A DNA stretch of 64,000 nt from Pseudomonas sp. BGI-2 (GCF_004310295.1 NZ_SISB01000022.1:43462-107461); one strand, 5' to 3'. Counted from the first letter of the stretch, positions 1 through 9,664 are shown. Translations and numbers: made by a program. Notes: generated by a model from the letters alone, not told the origin.

Positions 1-47
1 TGGCGGGCCAAACCCCGTCCGGCGGTGACGCCGTCGGAACTTAGCTG

Positions 48-313
48 TAGGACGTGTTGACCCTCAATTGCGAGTCGCGCCGCGCCCCGTAAATCGCAAG
101 ACTAGGCATGATGAGTGAGGTTTGGCGTTTCAAATGAACGACGAATAACGACGGATTGCGCTTTACGGGGCGTGGCCCTCCGGGTTTGCCCTGTGAGCGC
201 GCCATGCTGCGTTGCGGGACTCGGCAAGGAAACGACCCTTACCCACGTCCCGCGCCTTGCCTGGCACGCTCACAGGGCAAACGCGACTCGCAATTGAGGG
301 TCAACACGTCCTA
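48..313. repeat. Large palindromic intergenic element (MITE-like)
   Basis: Bases 48-79 and 282-313 are a perfect 32-bp inverted repeat. Inside it are two further inverted pairs: 82-99 with 156-173 (two mismatches) and 184-203 with 263-282 (one mismatch). The three stems are properly nested, so a single strand could fold into a three-way junction. The internal open frame is short and has no recognisable protein features. The size of about 265 bp, the terminal inverted repeats and the lack of coding capacity fit a miniature transposable or intergenic repeat element. That identity is inferred; only the palindrome is seen. Bases 1-47 hold no gene I can support. Confidence 0.7.
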
Positions 314-368
314 AACTTGCCACTCCCTTTTCCATCGCCCTCTTTTAACTCAGCCACGAGTGGAATCC

Positions 369-1898
369 ATGACTACCACGCCTAAACCTTTGGTCCTGAT
401 TATTCTCGACGGCTTCGGTCACAGTGAGAGCCCTGAATCCAACGCCGTGTTTGCGGCGAAGAAGCCCGTACTGGACCGTTTGTGGGCCACTGTGCCGAAC
501 GGCCTGATCTCGGGCAGCGGCATGGACGTCGGCCTGCCGGATGGCCAGATGGGCAACTCCGAAGTCGGCCACATGAACCTCGGGGCCGGCCGCGTGGTGT
601 ATCAAGACTTCACGCGCGTGACCAAATCGATCCGCGATGGCGAGTTTTTCGAAAACCCGACTATTTGCGCCGCTGTGGATAAAGCCGTTGCTGCCGGCAA
701 AGCCGTGCACTTCATGGGCCTGCTGTCCGATGGCGGCGTTCACAGCCACCAGGATCACCTGGTTGCCATGGCCGAACTGGCCTTCAAGCGCGGCGCCGAA
801 AAAATCTACCTGCACGCGTTCCTTGATGGCCGCGACACGCCACCGAAAAGCGCCCAGTCGTCCATCGAACTGCTCGACGCGACCTTCCAGGCGTTGGGCA
901 AAGGCCGGATCGCCAGTATTGTCGGCCGTTACTTCGCCATGGACCGCGACAACCGCTGGGACCGCGTGTCCCAAGCCTACAACCTGATTGTCGATGGCAA
1001 CGGCGAATTCAACGCTGCCACCGCACAGGAAGGTCTGCAAGCCGCTTACGAGCGTGGCGAGAGCGACGAATTCGTCAAAGCCACCTCCATCGGCGAGCCG
1101 GTGAAAGTCGAAGACGGCGACGCCGTAGTCTTCATGAACTTCCGGGCCGACCGCGCCCGTGAACTGACCCGCGTGTTCGTCGAAGACGGTTTCAAGGAGT
1201 TTGAACGTGCGCGCCAGCCGAAATTGGCCGGCTTCGTGATGCTGACCCAATACGCCGCCAGCATTCCTGCACCCTCGGCCTTCGCCGCCGGCAGCCTGGA
1301 CAACGTGCTGGGCGATTACCTGGCGAAAAACGGCAAGACGCAGCTGCGCATCGCTGAAACCGAGAAGTACGCCCACGTGACCTTCTTCTTCTCCGGCGGT
1401 CGCGAAGAACCGTTCCCGGGCGAAGAGCGCATCCTGATCCCGTCGCCAAAAGTCGCCACCTATGACTTGCAGCCCGAGATGAGCGCCCCGGAAGTCACGG
1501 ACCGTATCGTCGATGCTATCGAAAACCAGCGTTACGACGTGATCGTCGTCAACTATGCCAACGGCGACATGGTCGGCCACAGCGGCGTGTTTGATGCGGC
1601 GGTGAAAGCCGTTGAATGCCTGGACCTGTGCGTTGGCCGTATTGTTGATGCGCTGGACAAGGTGGGTGGCGAAGCACTGATCACGGCCGACCACGGTAAC
1701 GTAGAGCAGATGGCCGACGAGTCCACCGGCCAGGCGCATACCGCCCACACCACCGAACCGGTGCCGTTTATCTATGTCGGCAAGCGTGACTTCAAGATTC
1801 GCGACGGCGGCGTGCTGGCGGATGTGGCCCCGACCATGCTGATGTTGATGGGCCTGGAAAAACCGGCGGAAATGACTGGCACTTCGATTCTGGTGTAA
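369..1898 (+). CDS. gpmI: 2,3-bisphosphoglycerate-independent phosphoglycerate mutase
   Basis: Interconverts 3- and 2-phosphoglycerate in glycolysis and gluconeogenesis using two manganese ions in the cytoplasm. The protein has about 509 residues, the usual length of the family. It shows the N-terminal metal motif LIILDGFG, the phosphoserine loop [15 protein letters not shown] holding the catalytic serine, and the C-terminal metal motifs [12 protein letters not shown] and [11 protein letters not shown] chose the ATG at 369 giving [11 protein letters not shown], not the GTG at 360, because it matches the normal start of pseudomonad homologues. A terminator lies about 165 bases after the stop, beyond a REP doublet. 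It heads the conserved gpmI-envC-ctpA-yibQ order. Confidence 0.97.
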   Translation: MTTTPKPLVLIILDGFGHSESPESNAVFAAKKPVLDRLWATVPNGLISGSGMDVGLPDGQMGNSEVGHMNLGAGRVVYQDFTRVTKSIRDGEFFENPTICAAVDKAVAAGKAVHFMGLLSDGGVHSHQDHLVAMAELAFKRGAEKIYLHAFLDGRDTPPKSAQSSIELLDATFQALGKGRIASIVGRYFAMDRDNRWDRVSQAYNLIVDGNGEFNAATAQEGLQAAYERGESDEFVKATSIGEPVKVEDGDAVVFMNFRADRARELTRVFVEDGFKEFERARQPKLAGFVMLTQYAASIPAPSAFAAGSLDNVLGDYLAKNGKTQLRIAETEKYAHVTFFFSGGREEPFPGEERILIPSPKVATYDLQPEMSAPEVTDRIVDAIENQRYDVIVVNYANGDMVGHSGVFDAAVKAVECLDLCVGRIVDALDKVGGEALITADHGNVEQMADESTGQAHTAHTTEPVPFIYVGKRDFKIRDGGVLADVAPTMLMLMGLEKPAEMTGTSILV

Positions 1899-1924
1899 TC
1901 GGTATCTCAGACACCACTAAACCC

Positions 1925-2014
1925 TGTGGGAGCGGGCTTGCTCGCGAATGCGGAGTATCAGTCAACGTTGATGTCGACTGACACTCCGCATTCGCGAGCA
2001 AGCCCGCTCCCACA
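1925..2014. repeat. REP doublet (REPIN), copy 1
   Basis: A 90-bp palindrome whose arms begin TGTGGGAGCGGGCTTGCTCG and continue CGA(A). The arms are separated by a variable centre, with GTCGACTGAC shared with copy 2. Near-identical 90-bp copies lie at 9665-9754 and 57674-57763. It sits between the gpmI stop and its terminator. This is the paired inverted REP organisation known in fluorescent pseudomonads. Confidence 0.93.
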
Positions 2015-2062
2015 TTGGTTTGGCGGTGTTTTCACCCCCGAACCTACTCCAGTCATCACACA

Positions 2063-2084
2063 GCCCCAATTGGGCGTTTTTTTT
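2063..2084 (+). terminator. Rho-independent terminator after gpmI
   Basis: Palindrome GCCCAATTGGGC followed by eight T. It separates gpmI from the envC-like gene. Confidence 0.85.
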
Positions 2085-2138
2085 GCGGCGCTTGGCGGGC
2101 ATACTAGGCCGTCCCTTTCCTTGGTGTCGCCCGCCTCT

Positions 2139-3434
2139 ATGCTTCGCGTCCTGATAGCCCTTGCTCTGACTTGCCTGCTCCAACCGGCCTTCGCTGACGA
2201 GCGCGCGCAAACCCAACAACAGCTGGACGCCACGCGTCAGGACATTGCCGAGCTGAAAAAACTGCTGGGCAAGCTGCAGGAAGAAAAATCCGGTGTGCAG
2301 AAAGACCTCAAAGGCACCGAGACCGAGATGGGCAAGCTCGAGAAGCAGGTCGATGCCCTGCAAAAAGAGCTGAAGAAAAGCGAATCCGAGCTGCAGCGTC
2401 TCGATGGTGAGAAAAAAAAACTCCAGAGCGCGCGCACTGAACAGCAACGACTGATCGCCATTCAGGCTCGTGCGGCCTATCAGAACGGCCGTCAGGAGTA
2501 CTTGAAGCTCCTGCTGAACCAGCAGAATCCGGAAAAATTCGCCCGCACCCTCACCTATTACGACTACCTGAGCCAGGCCCGCCTGGAGCAGCTGAAGAAT
2601 TTCAACGAAACCCTGCGCCAACTGGCCAATGTCGAAAAAGACATCGCCTTGCAGCAGGCGCAGTTGCTGGTGCAGAAAAGCAGCCTCGACAGCCAGCGCG
2701 ATGAACTCGACAAGGTTCGCAAGGAGCGCCAGCAGGTCCTGGCCAAGCTGAGCGACGACGTGAAGGCTCGCGATCAGAAGCTGGCTGCCCGCGAGCAGGA
2801 TCAGGCCGACCTGTCTAAAGTCCTTAAAACCATCGAAGAAACCCTGGCCCGCCAGGCTCGAGAGGCTGAAGAAGTGCGCCAAAAAGCGCTCATCGCCCAG
2901 CAGGAAGCCGAAAAAAAGCGATTACGTGAGGCTCAGGAACAGGCCGATGCCACGACTGATGCCCCACGCAAACCCGTTAAATCGACACCCGGCGCAATGG
3001 TTTCAAGTTCAGGCGAGACCTTCGGCGGTGCTTTTGCTTCAACTCGCGGCAAACTTCCATGGCCCGTCGATGGTCGACTGCTTGCGCGCTTCGGTGAATC
3101 CCGTGGCGACGACGCCCGTACCAAGTGGGACGGCGTGATGATCAGCGCCTCCTCCGGCAGCCAGGTGCACGCCGTGCATGGCGGTCGCGTGGTGTTTGCC
3201 GACTGGCTGCGTGGCGCCGGGCTGCTGGTGATTCTCGACCACGGCAACGGTTTTTTGAGTCTTTACGGTCACAACCAGACGCTGCTCAAGTCTGCGGGTG
3301 ACGTGGTAAAAGCCGGTGAGTCCATCTCCACTGTCGGTAGCAGTGGCGGGCAGGACACACCAGCGCTGTATTTCGCTATTCGTCAGCAGGGTCACCCGAG
3401 TGATCCGGCGCAATGGTGCCGCGCGCAAGGATAG
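2139..3434 (+). CDS. EnvC-like murein hydrolase activator (LytM/M23 domain)
   Basis: Probable periplasmic activator of cell-division amidases. The 431-residue product has a signal peptide (MLRVLIALALTCLLQPAFA), a long charged coiled coil over about residues 25-270, a low-complexity linker and a C-terminal LytM domain beginning near LPWPVDGRL. In that domain the metal-binding residues of active M23 peptidases are missing: KWDGVMI stands where HxxxD is expected and LYFAIR where LHFEIR is expected. That is characteristic of EnvC, which activates AmiA/AmiB-type amidases and does not cut peptidoglycan itself. I chose the ATG at 2139 because it starts the signal peptide; the open frame upstream runs through the REP and terminator. 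ctpA follows 34 bases later, probably in one transcript. Confidence 0.9.
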   Translation: MLRVLIALALTCLLQPAFADERAQTQQQLDATRQDIAELKKLLGKLQEEKSGVQKDLKGTETEMGKLEKQVDALQKELKKSESELQRLDGEKKKLQSARTEQQRLIAIQARAAYQNGRQEYLKLLLNQQNPEKFARTLTYYDYLSQARLEQLKNFNETLRQLANVEKDIALQQAQLLVQKSSLDSQRDELDKVRKERQQVLAKLSDDVKARDQKLAAREQDQADLSKVLKTIEETLARQAREAEEVRQKALIAQQEAEKKRLREAQEQADATTDAPRKPVKSTPGAMVSSSGETFGGAFASTRGKLPWPVDGRLLARFGESRGDDARTKWDGVMISASSGSQVHAVHGGRVVFADWLRGAGLLVILDHGNGFLSLYGHNQTLLKSAGDVVKAGESISTVGSSGGQDTPALYFAIRQQGHPSDPAQWCRAQG

Positions 3435-3468
3435 GCGTTGAGTCACCTACATTAGGAGTTCGTTCGAC

Positions 3469-4788
3469 ATGCTGCATTTGTCCCGCCTTACCTCGCTGGC
3501 TCTGACGATCGCCCTGGTGATCGGCGCGCCTCTGGCGTTCGCCGCTCAACCTGCCCCGGCTGTCGCGCCTGCGGGCACTGCTGCGACCACCAAGGCGCCG
3601 TTGCCTCTGGAAGAGTTGCGCACCTTTGCCGAGGTCATGGATCGGATCAAGGCAGCCTATGTCGAGCCGGTGGACGACAAGACCCTGCTGGAAAATGCCA
3701 TCAAAGGCATGCTCAGCAACCTCGATCCGCATTCCGCCTACCTGGGGCCGGAAGACTTCGCTGAGTTGCAGGAAAGCACCAGCGGCGAATTCGGCGGCCT
3801 GGGCATCGAAGTCGGCGCCGAAGACGGATTCATCAAAGTGGTTTCGCCCATCGATGACACGCCGGCGTCCAAGGCTGGCATTCAAGCGGGCGATTTCATC
3901 GTCAAGATCAACGGCCAGCCGACTCGCGGCCAGAGCATGACCGAAGCCGTGGACAAGATGCGCGGCAAGATCGGCCAGAAAATCACCCTGACCCTGGTGC
4001 GCGACGGCGGTACGCCGTTCGACGTGACCCTGTCCCGCGCGATCATTCAAGTGAAGAGCGTCAAGGCGCAGCTGCTTGAGTCGGGCTACGGCTACATCCG
4101 CATCACCCAGTTCCAGGTCAAGACCGGCGAAGAAGTTTCCAAGGCTCTGGCCAAGCTGCGCAAGGACAACGGCAAGAAGCTCAACGGCATCATTCTCGAC
4201 CTGCGCAACAACCCGGGCGGCGTGCTGCAATCGGCGGTGGAAGTGGTCGACCACTTCATCACCAAGGGCCTGATCGTTTACACCAAGGGCCGCATCGCCA
4301 ACTCTGAGCTGCGCTTCTCCGCCACCGGCAAAGACGAAAGCGAAGCCGTGCCAATGGTTGCTCTGATCAACGGCGGCAGCGCCTCGGCTTCGGAAATTGT
4401 CGCCGGCGCCTTGCAGGATCAGAAACGCGCTGTGGTCATGGGCACCACCAGTTTCGGCAAAGGCTCGGTACAAACCGTGCTGCCGCTGAACAACGAACGC
4501 GCACTGAAGATCACCACGGCGCTGTACTACACGCCGAACGGCCGCTCGATCCAGGCCCAGGGCATCGTCCCGGACATCGAAGTGCGCAAGGCCAAGATCA
4601 CCAACGAGCAGGACGGCGAGTACTTCAAGGAAGCCGATCTTCAGGGTCACCTGGGCAATGGCAATGGCGGCGCCGACAAACCGACCCGTTCCGGCGGCAA
4701 AGCCAAGGCCATGCCACAAGATGACGATTACCAACTGGCCCAGGCGCTGAGCCTGCTTAAAGGGCTGAGCATCACCTCTGGTCGCTGA
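3469..4788 (+). CDS. ctpA: Carboxy-terminal processing protease (S41A)
   Basis: Periplasmic serine protease that trims or degrades envelope proteins from the C terminus. The 439-residue product carries a signal peptide (ALTIALVIGAPLAFA), the S41 N-terminal segment, a PDZ domain around residues 100-185 (GGLGIEV...GDFIVKINGQP) and the protease core. The catalytic serine is in NGGSASASEIVAGAL, and the paired lysine is in GTTSFGKGSVQ about 25 residues later. The ribosome site AGGAG lies about 12 bases before the ATG. It lies between the EnvC-like gene and the YibQ-like gene, a conserved set tied to peptidoglycan remodelling. Confidence 0.94.
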   Translation: MLHLSRLTSLALTIALVIGAPLAFAAQPAPAVAPAGTAATTKAPLPLEELRTFAEVMDRIKAAYVEPVDDKTLLENAIKGMLSNLDPHSAYLGPEDFAELQESTSGEFGGLGIEVGAEDGFIKVVSPIDDTPASKAGIQAGDFIVKINGQPTRGQSMTEAVDKMRGKIGQKITLTLVRDGGTPFDVTLSRAIIQVKSVKAQLLESGYGYIRITQFQVKTGEEVSKALAKLRKDNGKKLNGIILDLRNNPGGVLQSAVEVVDHFITKGLIVYTKGRIANSELRFSATGKDESEAVPMVALINGGSASASEIVAGALQDQKRAVVMGTTSFGKGSVQTVLPLNNERALKITTALYYTPNGRSIQAQGIVPDIEVRKAKITNEQDGEYFKEADLQGHLGNGNGGADKPTRSGGKAKAMPQDDDYQLAQALSLLKGLSITSGR

Positions 4789-4789
4789 G

Positions 4790-5557
4790 GTGCGCCTGCG
4801 GTTCTTGATCGGCCTGCTGTGCTGTCTGGCGGGTGTTGCTCATGCAGCGCCCGCCCCTCAAAAGGCCTACATCACTCTGATCATCGATGACCTGGGGCAG
4901 AACCTGCCCCGGGATCGTCGCGTGCTCGCCCTGCCCGGCCCGGTGACCGCGGCGATCATGCCCGACACGCCCCACGCCACCGAATTCGCCCGCGAGGCTC
5001 ATCGCGCCGGCAAGATCGTCATCCTGCACATGCCCATGGACCCGGCCACCGGCCCGTTCGCCTGGCATCCCGATTTGCCCATCGACGAACTTGAGAAACG
5101 CCTGAACGCGGCGTTCAAGGTCGTGCCTTATACCGCCGGCATCAACAACCATATGGGCAGCCGCATGACCGCTCAACAACCGGCCATGGCCTGGTTGATG
5201 GCGGACTTGCAGCGCCGGCACAAGCTCTTCGTCGATAGCCGCACCAGCGCGCAGACGGTTGCGGCGGCCGAGGCGCAGAAGATCGGGTTGGCGAGCGTTT
5301 CGCGGGATGTGTTTCTGGATGATGAGCGTACTGAGGCGGCGATTTTTACGCAGCTGCAGACGGCGATCAGCTTGGCGAGAAAGCAGGGCTCGGCGGTGAT
5401 GATCGGGCATCCGTATCCGCAGACGTTGGCGGTGCTGGAGCGGGAGTTGCCGAAGCTCAAGGCTCAGGGGATTGAGTGGATTGATATCAAGCAGATGATC
5501 AGTGTGCGCAGCAATCGAGCGACGGCTGCGCATGGAAAGGACGGCGTGTACCGTTAA
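4790..5557 (+). CDS. Divergent polysaccharide deacetylase family protein (YibQ-like)
   Basis: A 255-residue exported protein of the divergent polysaccharide deacetylase family (YibQ/DUF610). It begins with a signal peptide (MRLRFLIGLLCCLAGVAHAA). The fold is marked by ITLIIDDLGQN (NodB-type Asp-Asp), ILHMPMDP, GINNHMGSRMT and FVDSRTS. The start is a GTG one base after the ctpA stop codon, so it is very probably translationally coupled to ctpA. The family is thought to act on cell-envelope polysaccharide, but the substrate is not known. It ends the gpmI-to-yibQ block; a convergent gene follows about 50 bases on. Confidence 0.9.
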   Translation: MRLRFLIGLLCCLAGVAHAAPAPQKAYITLIIDDLGQNLPRDRRVLALPGPVTAAIMPDTPHATEFAREAHRAGKIVILHMPMDPATGPFAWHPDLPIDELEKRLNAAFKVVPYTAGINNHMGSRMTAQQPAMAWLMADLQRRHKLFVDSRTSAQTVAAAEAQKIGLASVSRDVFLDDERTEAAIFTQLQTAISLARKQGSAVMIGHPYPQTLAVLERELPKLKAQGIEWIDIKQMISVRSNRATAAHGKDGVYR

Positions 5558-5608
5558 CCGCCAAACACCACATTAGATTGTGCAGGGCACAGGATTCAGT
5601 GTTGGGCT

Positions 5609-6364
5609 TTAGAGATACCGCGCCATGATGTCGTCCACCACGCCTTCCTTGCGCAGCTGATCCAGCGCGGCCTGAAGCTTGGCCACCACTTCATCCGGTA
5701 CATCTTTGTTCAACGCCAGATAGAGCTCGGCGCTGTTGAAGCGCAGTACCGTTTTGAGGCCGTTAACGCCCTCTTGCCGCGCCAGATACCGTCCGGCCGG
5801 ATCACCCGTCGCCCACAAATCAATCTGACCGCTGACCAGCTTCTTCGCATTGTCCTGATCGCGCAGCACAACAATCGGCTTCAACCCCTGCTTGGCCAGC
5901 GTCTCGGCAATCGCATCGCCCTTGTACGCACCAATCTTGTATTTGCGCGCCTGTTCCAGCGACTCAAGGCTGATCTTGCTGTCCGCCTTGGCCAGCATGA
6001 TCCAGTCATCCGGGCCAATCGGACCGACCCATTTGAACAGCTTCTCGCGGTCCGGCAAGCGCGCCATCACGAATACGCCGTAACCGGGTTTCTCGAGGGC
6101 GAGTTTGTAGATTCGCTCCCAAGGGAAGCGCAGCGTCAGGCTGTAGGTGACGTCCGCACGCTTGAACATCTCGCGGACGATGTCCACGGCGATACCGTTG
6201 ATGTTCTCGTCCTGAGCGAAGTTCTTGCCGTTCTTCGCCATGTTGTACGGCGGGAAATTTTCCGTCAGCAGCACCAGGTCGGTGTCGGGACTTTCTTCAG
6301 CGTGGACTCCATTGATGAGCAACAGAGAAGCGCTGGCGAGGACAAGAAGAAGGCGTTTGATCAT
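5609..6364 (-). CDS. Periplasmic solute-binding protein, family 3 (amino-acid type)
   Basis: A 251-residue exported protein with a signal peptide (MIKRLLLVLASASLLLINGVHA). The SBP_bac_3 fold shows in the N-terminal LTENFPPYNM and in INGIAVDIVREMFKRADV. No ABC permease or ATPase gene is adjacent, so it is an orphan binding protein that may serve a transporter elsewhere or act as a sensor. It lies 78 bases downstream of hisF on the same strand and could be read through from the his genes, although nothing links its function to histidine synthesis. The Shine-Dalgarno before the ATG is weak. Confidence 0.85.
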   Translation of the reverse strand: MIKRLLLVLASASLLLINGVHAEESPDTDLVLLTENFPPYNMAKNGKNFAQDENINGIAVDIVREMFKRADVTYSLTLRFPWERIYKLALEKPGYGVFVMARLPDREKLFKWVGPIGPDDWIMLAKADSKISLESLEQARKYKIGAYKGDAIAETLAKQGLKPIVVLRDQDNAKKLVSGQIDLWATGDPAGRYLARQEGVNGLKTVLRFNSAELYLALNKDVPDEVVAKLQAALDQLRKEGVVDDIMARYL

Positions 6365-6442
6365 GTCGGGCTACCGAAATCCATGGCGTGCCCAAGAGTG
6401 CCTTGAGCCCGCCATGCTGTCCACTGGCCTGCATTGATTTGT

Positions 6443-7213
6443 TTAGCGCATTACGATCCCGCGATGCGCCATGTAAGCCTTGGCTTCCTGCACGGTGTAT
6501 TCGCCGAAGTGGAAAATACTCGCCGCCAACACTGCGCTGGCGTGGCCTTCGATGATGCCGTCGGCCAAATGCTGCAAGTTGCCGACGCCGCCGGAGGCAA
6601 TCACCGGGATACCCAGTGCATCGCTGATGGCGCGGGTGACGCCCAGGTCGAAGCCGTTTTTCATGCCGTCCTGGTCCATGCTGGTCAGCAGGATTTCGCC
6701 GGCACCGAGGCCTTCCATTTTCTTCGCCCACTCAACGGCGTCGAGACCGGTGGGTTTGCGTCCGCCGTGAGTGAAGATTTCCCAGCGCGGGGTTTCACCC
6801 GGCAAAGAAACCTTCTTCGCGTCGATGGCGACGACGATGCACTGCGAACCGAAATGCTGCGCCGCTTCGCCAACAAACTCCGGGTTGAACACCGCTGCGG
6901 TGTTGATCGAGACCTTGTCCGCACCGGCATTCAGCAGGTTGCGAATGTCCTGCACAGTGCGCACGCCGCCGCCCACGGTCAGCGGGATAAACACCTGGCT
7001 GGCCATGCGCTCAACGGTATGCAGCGTGGTGTCGCGGCCGTCGACGCTGGCGGTGATGTCGAGAAAGGTAATCTCGTCGGCGCCTTGTTCGTCGTAGCGA
7101 CGGGCGATCTCCACCGGGTCGCCGGCATCACGAATGTTCTCGAACTTCACACCTTTGACGACCCGGCCGTTATCCACGTCCAGGCAAGGGATGATGCGTT
7201 TGGCCAGCGCCAT
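6443..7213 (-). CDS. hisF: Imidazole glycerol phosphate synthase, cyclase subunit
   Basis: With HisH this enzyme converts PRFAR plus ammonia into imidazole glycerol phosphate and AICAR, the fifth step of histidine synthesis. The 256-residue protein is a beta/alpha barrel with catalytic Asp in [12 protein letters not shown] and the second Asp region in VAIDAKKV. Phosphate-binding loops show in VGGGVRT and ASGGVGN. Length is standard. It is the last gene of a minus-strand run hisB-hisH-DUF2164-hisA-hisF, nine bases after hisA. Confidence 0.97.
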   Translation of the reverse strand: MALAKRIIPCLDVDNGRVVKGVKFENIRDAGDPVEIARRYDEQGADEITFLDITASVDGRDTTLHTVERMASQVFIPLTVGGGVRTVQDIRNLLNAGADKVSINTAAVFNPEFVGEAAQHFGSQCIVVAIDAKKVSLPGETPRWEIFTHGGRKPTGLDAVEWAKKMEGLGAGEILLTSMDQDGMKNGFDLGVTRAISDALGIPVIASGGVGNLQHLADGIIEGHASAVLAASIFHFGEYTVQEAKAYMAHRGIVMR

Positions 7214-7222
7214 GGTCAGTCC

Positions 7223-7960
7223 TCAGCCTTTGTACGAATCGCAGAAAGCTTGCGCTTCAGCGACGTCGAGGGTGCCTTCGTAGATCGCCCGGCCGGTGAT
7301 CGCGCCGATGATGCCGGGCGCCTTGGCGTCGAGCAGCGACTTGATGTCACCGAGGTTGTGAATACCGCCGGAAGCGATGACCGGAATGCGCGTAGCAGCG
7401 GCCAGCGCAGCGGTGAACGGTACGTTGCAGCCCTGCATCATGCCGTCTTTGGCGATGTCGGTATAAACGATCGCGGACACGCCATCAGCTTCGAATTGCT
7501 TGGCCAGGTCAATCACCTGAATGGTGCTGATTTCAGCCCAACCGTCAGTGGCGACAAAACCGTCTTTGGCATCCAGACCGACGATCACTTTGCCCGGGAA
7601 CGCGCGGCAAGCTTCAGCAACGAAGGCCGGATCTTTCACGGCTTTGGTGCCGATGATCACGTAGCTCACGCCCGCTTTCACGTAGTGTTCGATGGTTTCC
7701 AGGGAACGGATACCGCCGCCGATCTGGATCGGCAGGTTCGGGTAGCGCTTGGCGATGGCGGTAACCACTTCGCCGTTGACCGGCTGGCCTTCAAAAGCGC
7801 CGTTCAGGTCGACCAGATGCAGACGGCGGCAACCGCCCTCCACCCACTTGGCAGCCATGCTCACCGGATCATCGGAGAACACTGTGGAATCTTCCATGCG
7901 GCCCTGGCGCAGACGAACACAGGCACCGTCCTTGAGATCGATAGCGGGAATAATCAGCAT
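7223..7960 (-). CDS. hisA: Phosphoribosylformimino-AICAR-P isomerase
   Basis: Catalyses the Amadori rearrangement of ProFAR to PRFAR in histidine synthesis. The protein has 245 residues and begins [20 protein letters not shown], with the catalytic Asp in that strand and the second near [10 protein letters not shown]. Phosphate loops are GGGIRS and ASGGIHN. I chose the ATG at 7960, which has GAAGG eight bases upstream; the upstream TTG at 7975 lies on that ribosome site. Confidence 0.97.
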   Translation of the reverse strand: MLIIPAIDLKDGACVRLRQGRMEDSTVFSDDPVSMAAKWVEGGCRRLHLVDLNGAFEGQPVNGEVVTAIAKRYPNLPIQIGGGIRSLETIEHYVKAGVSYVIIGTKAVKDPAFVAEACRAFPGKVIVGLDAKDGFVATDGWAEISTIQVIDLAKQFEADGVSAIVYTDIAKDGMMQGCNVPFTAALAAATRIPVIASGGIHNLGDIKSLLDAKAPGIIGAITGRAIYEGTLDVAEAQAFCDSYKG

Positions 7961-8002
7961 CTGGCAAACCTTCAAATTCGAGTGTTCAGCTTCGCTCGGA
8001 AA

Positions 8003-8260
8003 TCAGTTTTTCTCGAGCGCCCACAAGTCGCTTTCGATGCTTTCGAACCTCTCTTTGAGGTGCGTCTGCACATCGAAAATCGCCCTGTTGTAATAGTGCG
8101 GCGCAATTTCACGGGTAAACAGCTCAAGGATTTCAGCCGCTTCGAACGAACCCAGGTCCAGTTCGAAGCGATCCTCCATGAAGCGTTTGATCTTGTGATT
8201 GGCCTCGTTCTCCTGCTCGGGAGTGAGGGTCAGGATCGGCGGCTTCTTCTTGACGGCCAT
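8003..8260 (-). CDS. DUF2164 family protein
   Basis: A small acidic protein of 85 residues that I recognise as DUF2164 from LTPEQENEANHKIKRFMEDR and FTREIAPHYYNRAIFDVQ. It is predicted to be helical and soluble, with no signal or membrane segment. It lies inside the histidine run: its ATG is immediately next to the hisH stop codon and hisA starts about 40 bases downstream, so it should be cotranscribed. This position is common in pseudomonads, yet no biochemical role is known. A link to histidine synthesis is only suggested by location. Confidence 0.85.
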   Translation of the reverse strand: MAVKKKPPILTLTPEQENEANHKIKRFMEDRFELDLGSFEAAEILELFTREIAPHYYNRAIFDVQTHLKERFESIESDLWALEKN

Positions 8261-8899
8261 TTACCAGCGACCGTCCCACGCAGCGAAGTTCTGCAGCAAT
8301 TGCAGGCCATGGGTATGGCTCTTCTCCGGGTGGAACTGCACGGCGAAACGCGAGCCGTCGGCCAGCGCCGCAGCGAAATCGACACCGTAGTGACCGCCAC
8401 CCACCACCTGCCGCGCATTGCCGGCAGCGATGTAGTAGCTGTGCACGAAGTAGAACCGCGCCAGGTCCGGAATGTTGTGCCACAGCGGGTGACTCACCGT
8501 CTGCTTCACTTCGTTCCAGCCCATGTGCGGGACTTTCAGGTGTTCGCCGTCTTCGTGCAGGTCTTTGCCAAAGAACCTCACCGCGCCCGGGAACAGGCCG
8601 ATGCAGTCGACGCCGTCGTTCTCTTCACTGCTGTCGAGCAAGGCTTGCATGCCAACGCAGATGCCGAGGAACGGACGGTCCTGGCTGACTTCACGCACCA
8701 GCGAATCGAAGCCCAGGCGACGGATCTCCGCCATGCAATCGCGAATCGCGCCGACGCCGGGAAATACCACCCGGTCGGCTTCGCGAATCACCTCGGCATC
8801 GCTGGTGATCAGAACCTTGCCGGCACCGACGTGCTCGAGGGCCTTGGCCACCGAGTGCAGGTTGCCCATGCCGTAATCGATAACCGCGACCGTCTGCAT
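8261..8899 (-). CDS. hisH: Imidazole glycerol phosphate synthase, glutaminase subunit
   Basis: Class I glutamine amidotransferase that supplies ammonia to HisF. It has 212 residues. The catalytic triad is visible as Cys in [12 protein letters not shown] and His-x-Glu in [11 protein letters not shown] near the C terminus. It begins [14 protein letters not shown], as expected. Its ATG overlaps the hisB TAA by one base, which indicates translational coupling. It is the second gene of the local his run. Confidence 0.97.
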   Translation of the reverse strand: MQTVAVIDYGMGNLHSVAKALEHVGAGKVLITSDAEVIREADRVVFPGVGAIRDCMAEIRRLGFDSLVREVSQDRPFLGICVGMQALLDSSEENDGVDCIGLFPGAVRFFGKDLHEDGEHLKVPHMGWNEVKQTVSHPLWHNIPDLARFYFVHSYYIAAGNARQVVGGGHYGVDFAAALADGSRFAVQFHPEKSHTHGLQLLQNFAAWDGRW

Positions 8900-9492
8900 T
8901 ACAGAACGCCCTTGGTCGACGGCATCTGACCGGCCATGCGGTCATCCAGCTCTACGGCCATGCGCAGGGCGCGGCCGAAAGCCTTGAACACGGTTTCGAT
9001 CTGGTGGTGGGTGTTGGTGCCACGCAGGTTGTCGATGTGCAGGCTGACGAGGGCATGGTTGACGAAGCCCTGGAAGAACTCCTGGAACAGGTCAACGTCG
9101 AAGCCGCCAACGGTGGCGCGAGTATAGGGAACATGCATCTGCAGGCCCGGACGGCCGGAGAAGTCGATCACCACGCGCGACAGCGCTTCATCGAGCGGCA
9201 CGTAGGCATGGCCGTAGCGACGGATGCCTTTCTTGTCGCCGATGGCTTTGGCGAAGGCCTGACCCAGGGTGATACCGACGTCTTCCACCGTGTGGTGGTC
9301 GTCGATATGCAGGTCGCCCTTGCTGACAATATCCATGTCGATCAGCCCGTGACGGGCGATCTGGTCCAGCATGTGCTCAAGAAAAGGAACACCGATATCA
9401 AATCGGGCCTTTCCGGTGCCATCCAGGTTGATCGAGGCTTTGATCTGGGTTTCCAGAGTGTCGCGCTCGACTGACGCCTTACGTTCGGCCAT
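8899..9492 (-). CDS. hisB: Imidazoleglycerol-phosphate dehydratase
   Basis: Dehydrates imidazole glycerol phosphate to imidazole acetol phosphate. This is the short monofunctional form of 197 residues, not the phosphatase fusion of enterics. Metal-binding histidine clusters are [16 protein letters not shown] ([10 protein letters not shown]) and TNTHHQIE. I chose the ATG at 9492 ([12 protein letters not shown]) because GGAG lies eight bases upstream; the in-frame ATG at 9528 would add 12 residues not typical of the family. It is the first gene of the run, so a promoter is expected between about 9500 and 9660. Confidence 0.96.
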   Translation of the reverse strand: MAERKASVERDTLETQIKASINLDGTGKARFDIGVPFLEHMLDQIARHGLIDMDIVSKGDLHIDDHHTVEDVGITLGQAFAKAIGDKKGIRRYGHAYVPLDEALSRVVIDFSGRPGLQMHVPYTRATVGGFDVDLFQEFFQGFVNHALVSLHIDNLRGTNTHHQIETVFKAFGRALRMAVELDDRMAGQMPSTKGVL

Positions 9493-9664
9493 CACCAGCT
9501 CCGCAAAATCATTGGGCGAAAAAGGCAACCATTATAGGGGCGCGGGCCGGAAACAGAAACACGAGAGGTGATATCCCTGACGGACAGGACCCCGTGTTTT
9601 CGGGGATATACATGTCAGTACAAGCGGACGAACACAAAAATTCGTGTTCATGAAGATCAAATAA

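Noticed and set aside
115..297. 60-codon frame inside the palindromic element
   Set aside because: It lies completely within the nested inverted repeat, lacks a ribosome site and has no protein-like features.
345..1748. 467-codon minus-strand frame opposite gpmI
   Set aside because: It is a shadow of the GC-rich gpmI gene; the plus-strand product has all conserved motifs.
1926..2138. N-terminal extension of the EnvC-like protein to 1926
   Set aside because: The extra 71 codons run through the REP doublet and the gpmI terminator; the ATG at 2139 begins a proper signal peptide.
6434..8929. 831-codon plus-strand frame opposite hisF, hisA, DUF2164 and hisH
   Set aside because: It is the reverse strand of the his genes with a His/Arg/Asp-rich composition typical of antisense frames in GC-rich DNA.
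9590..9605. CCCCG-TGTTTT-CGGGG hairpin as a terminator
   Set aside because: No T run follows on either strand and the stem is short; could be chance in GC-rich DNA.
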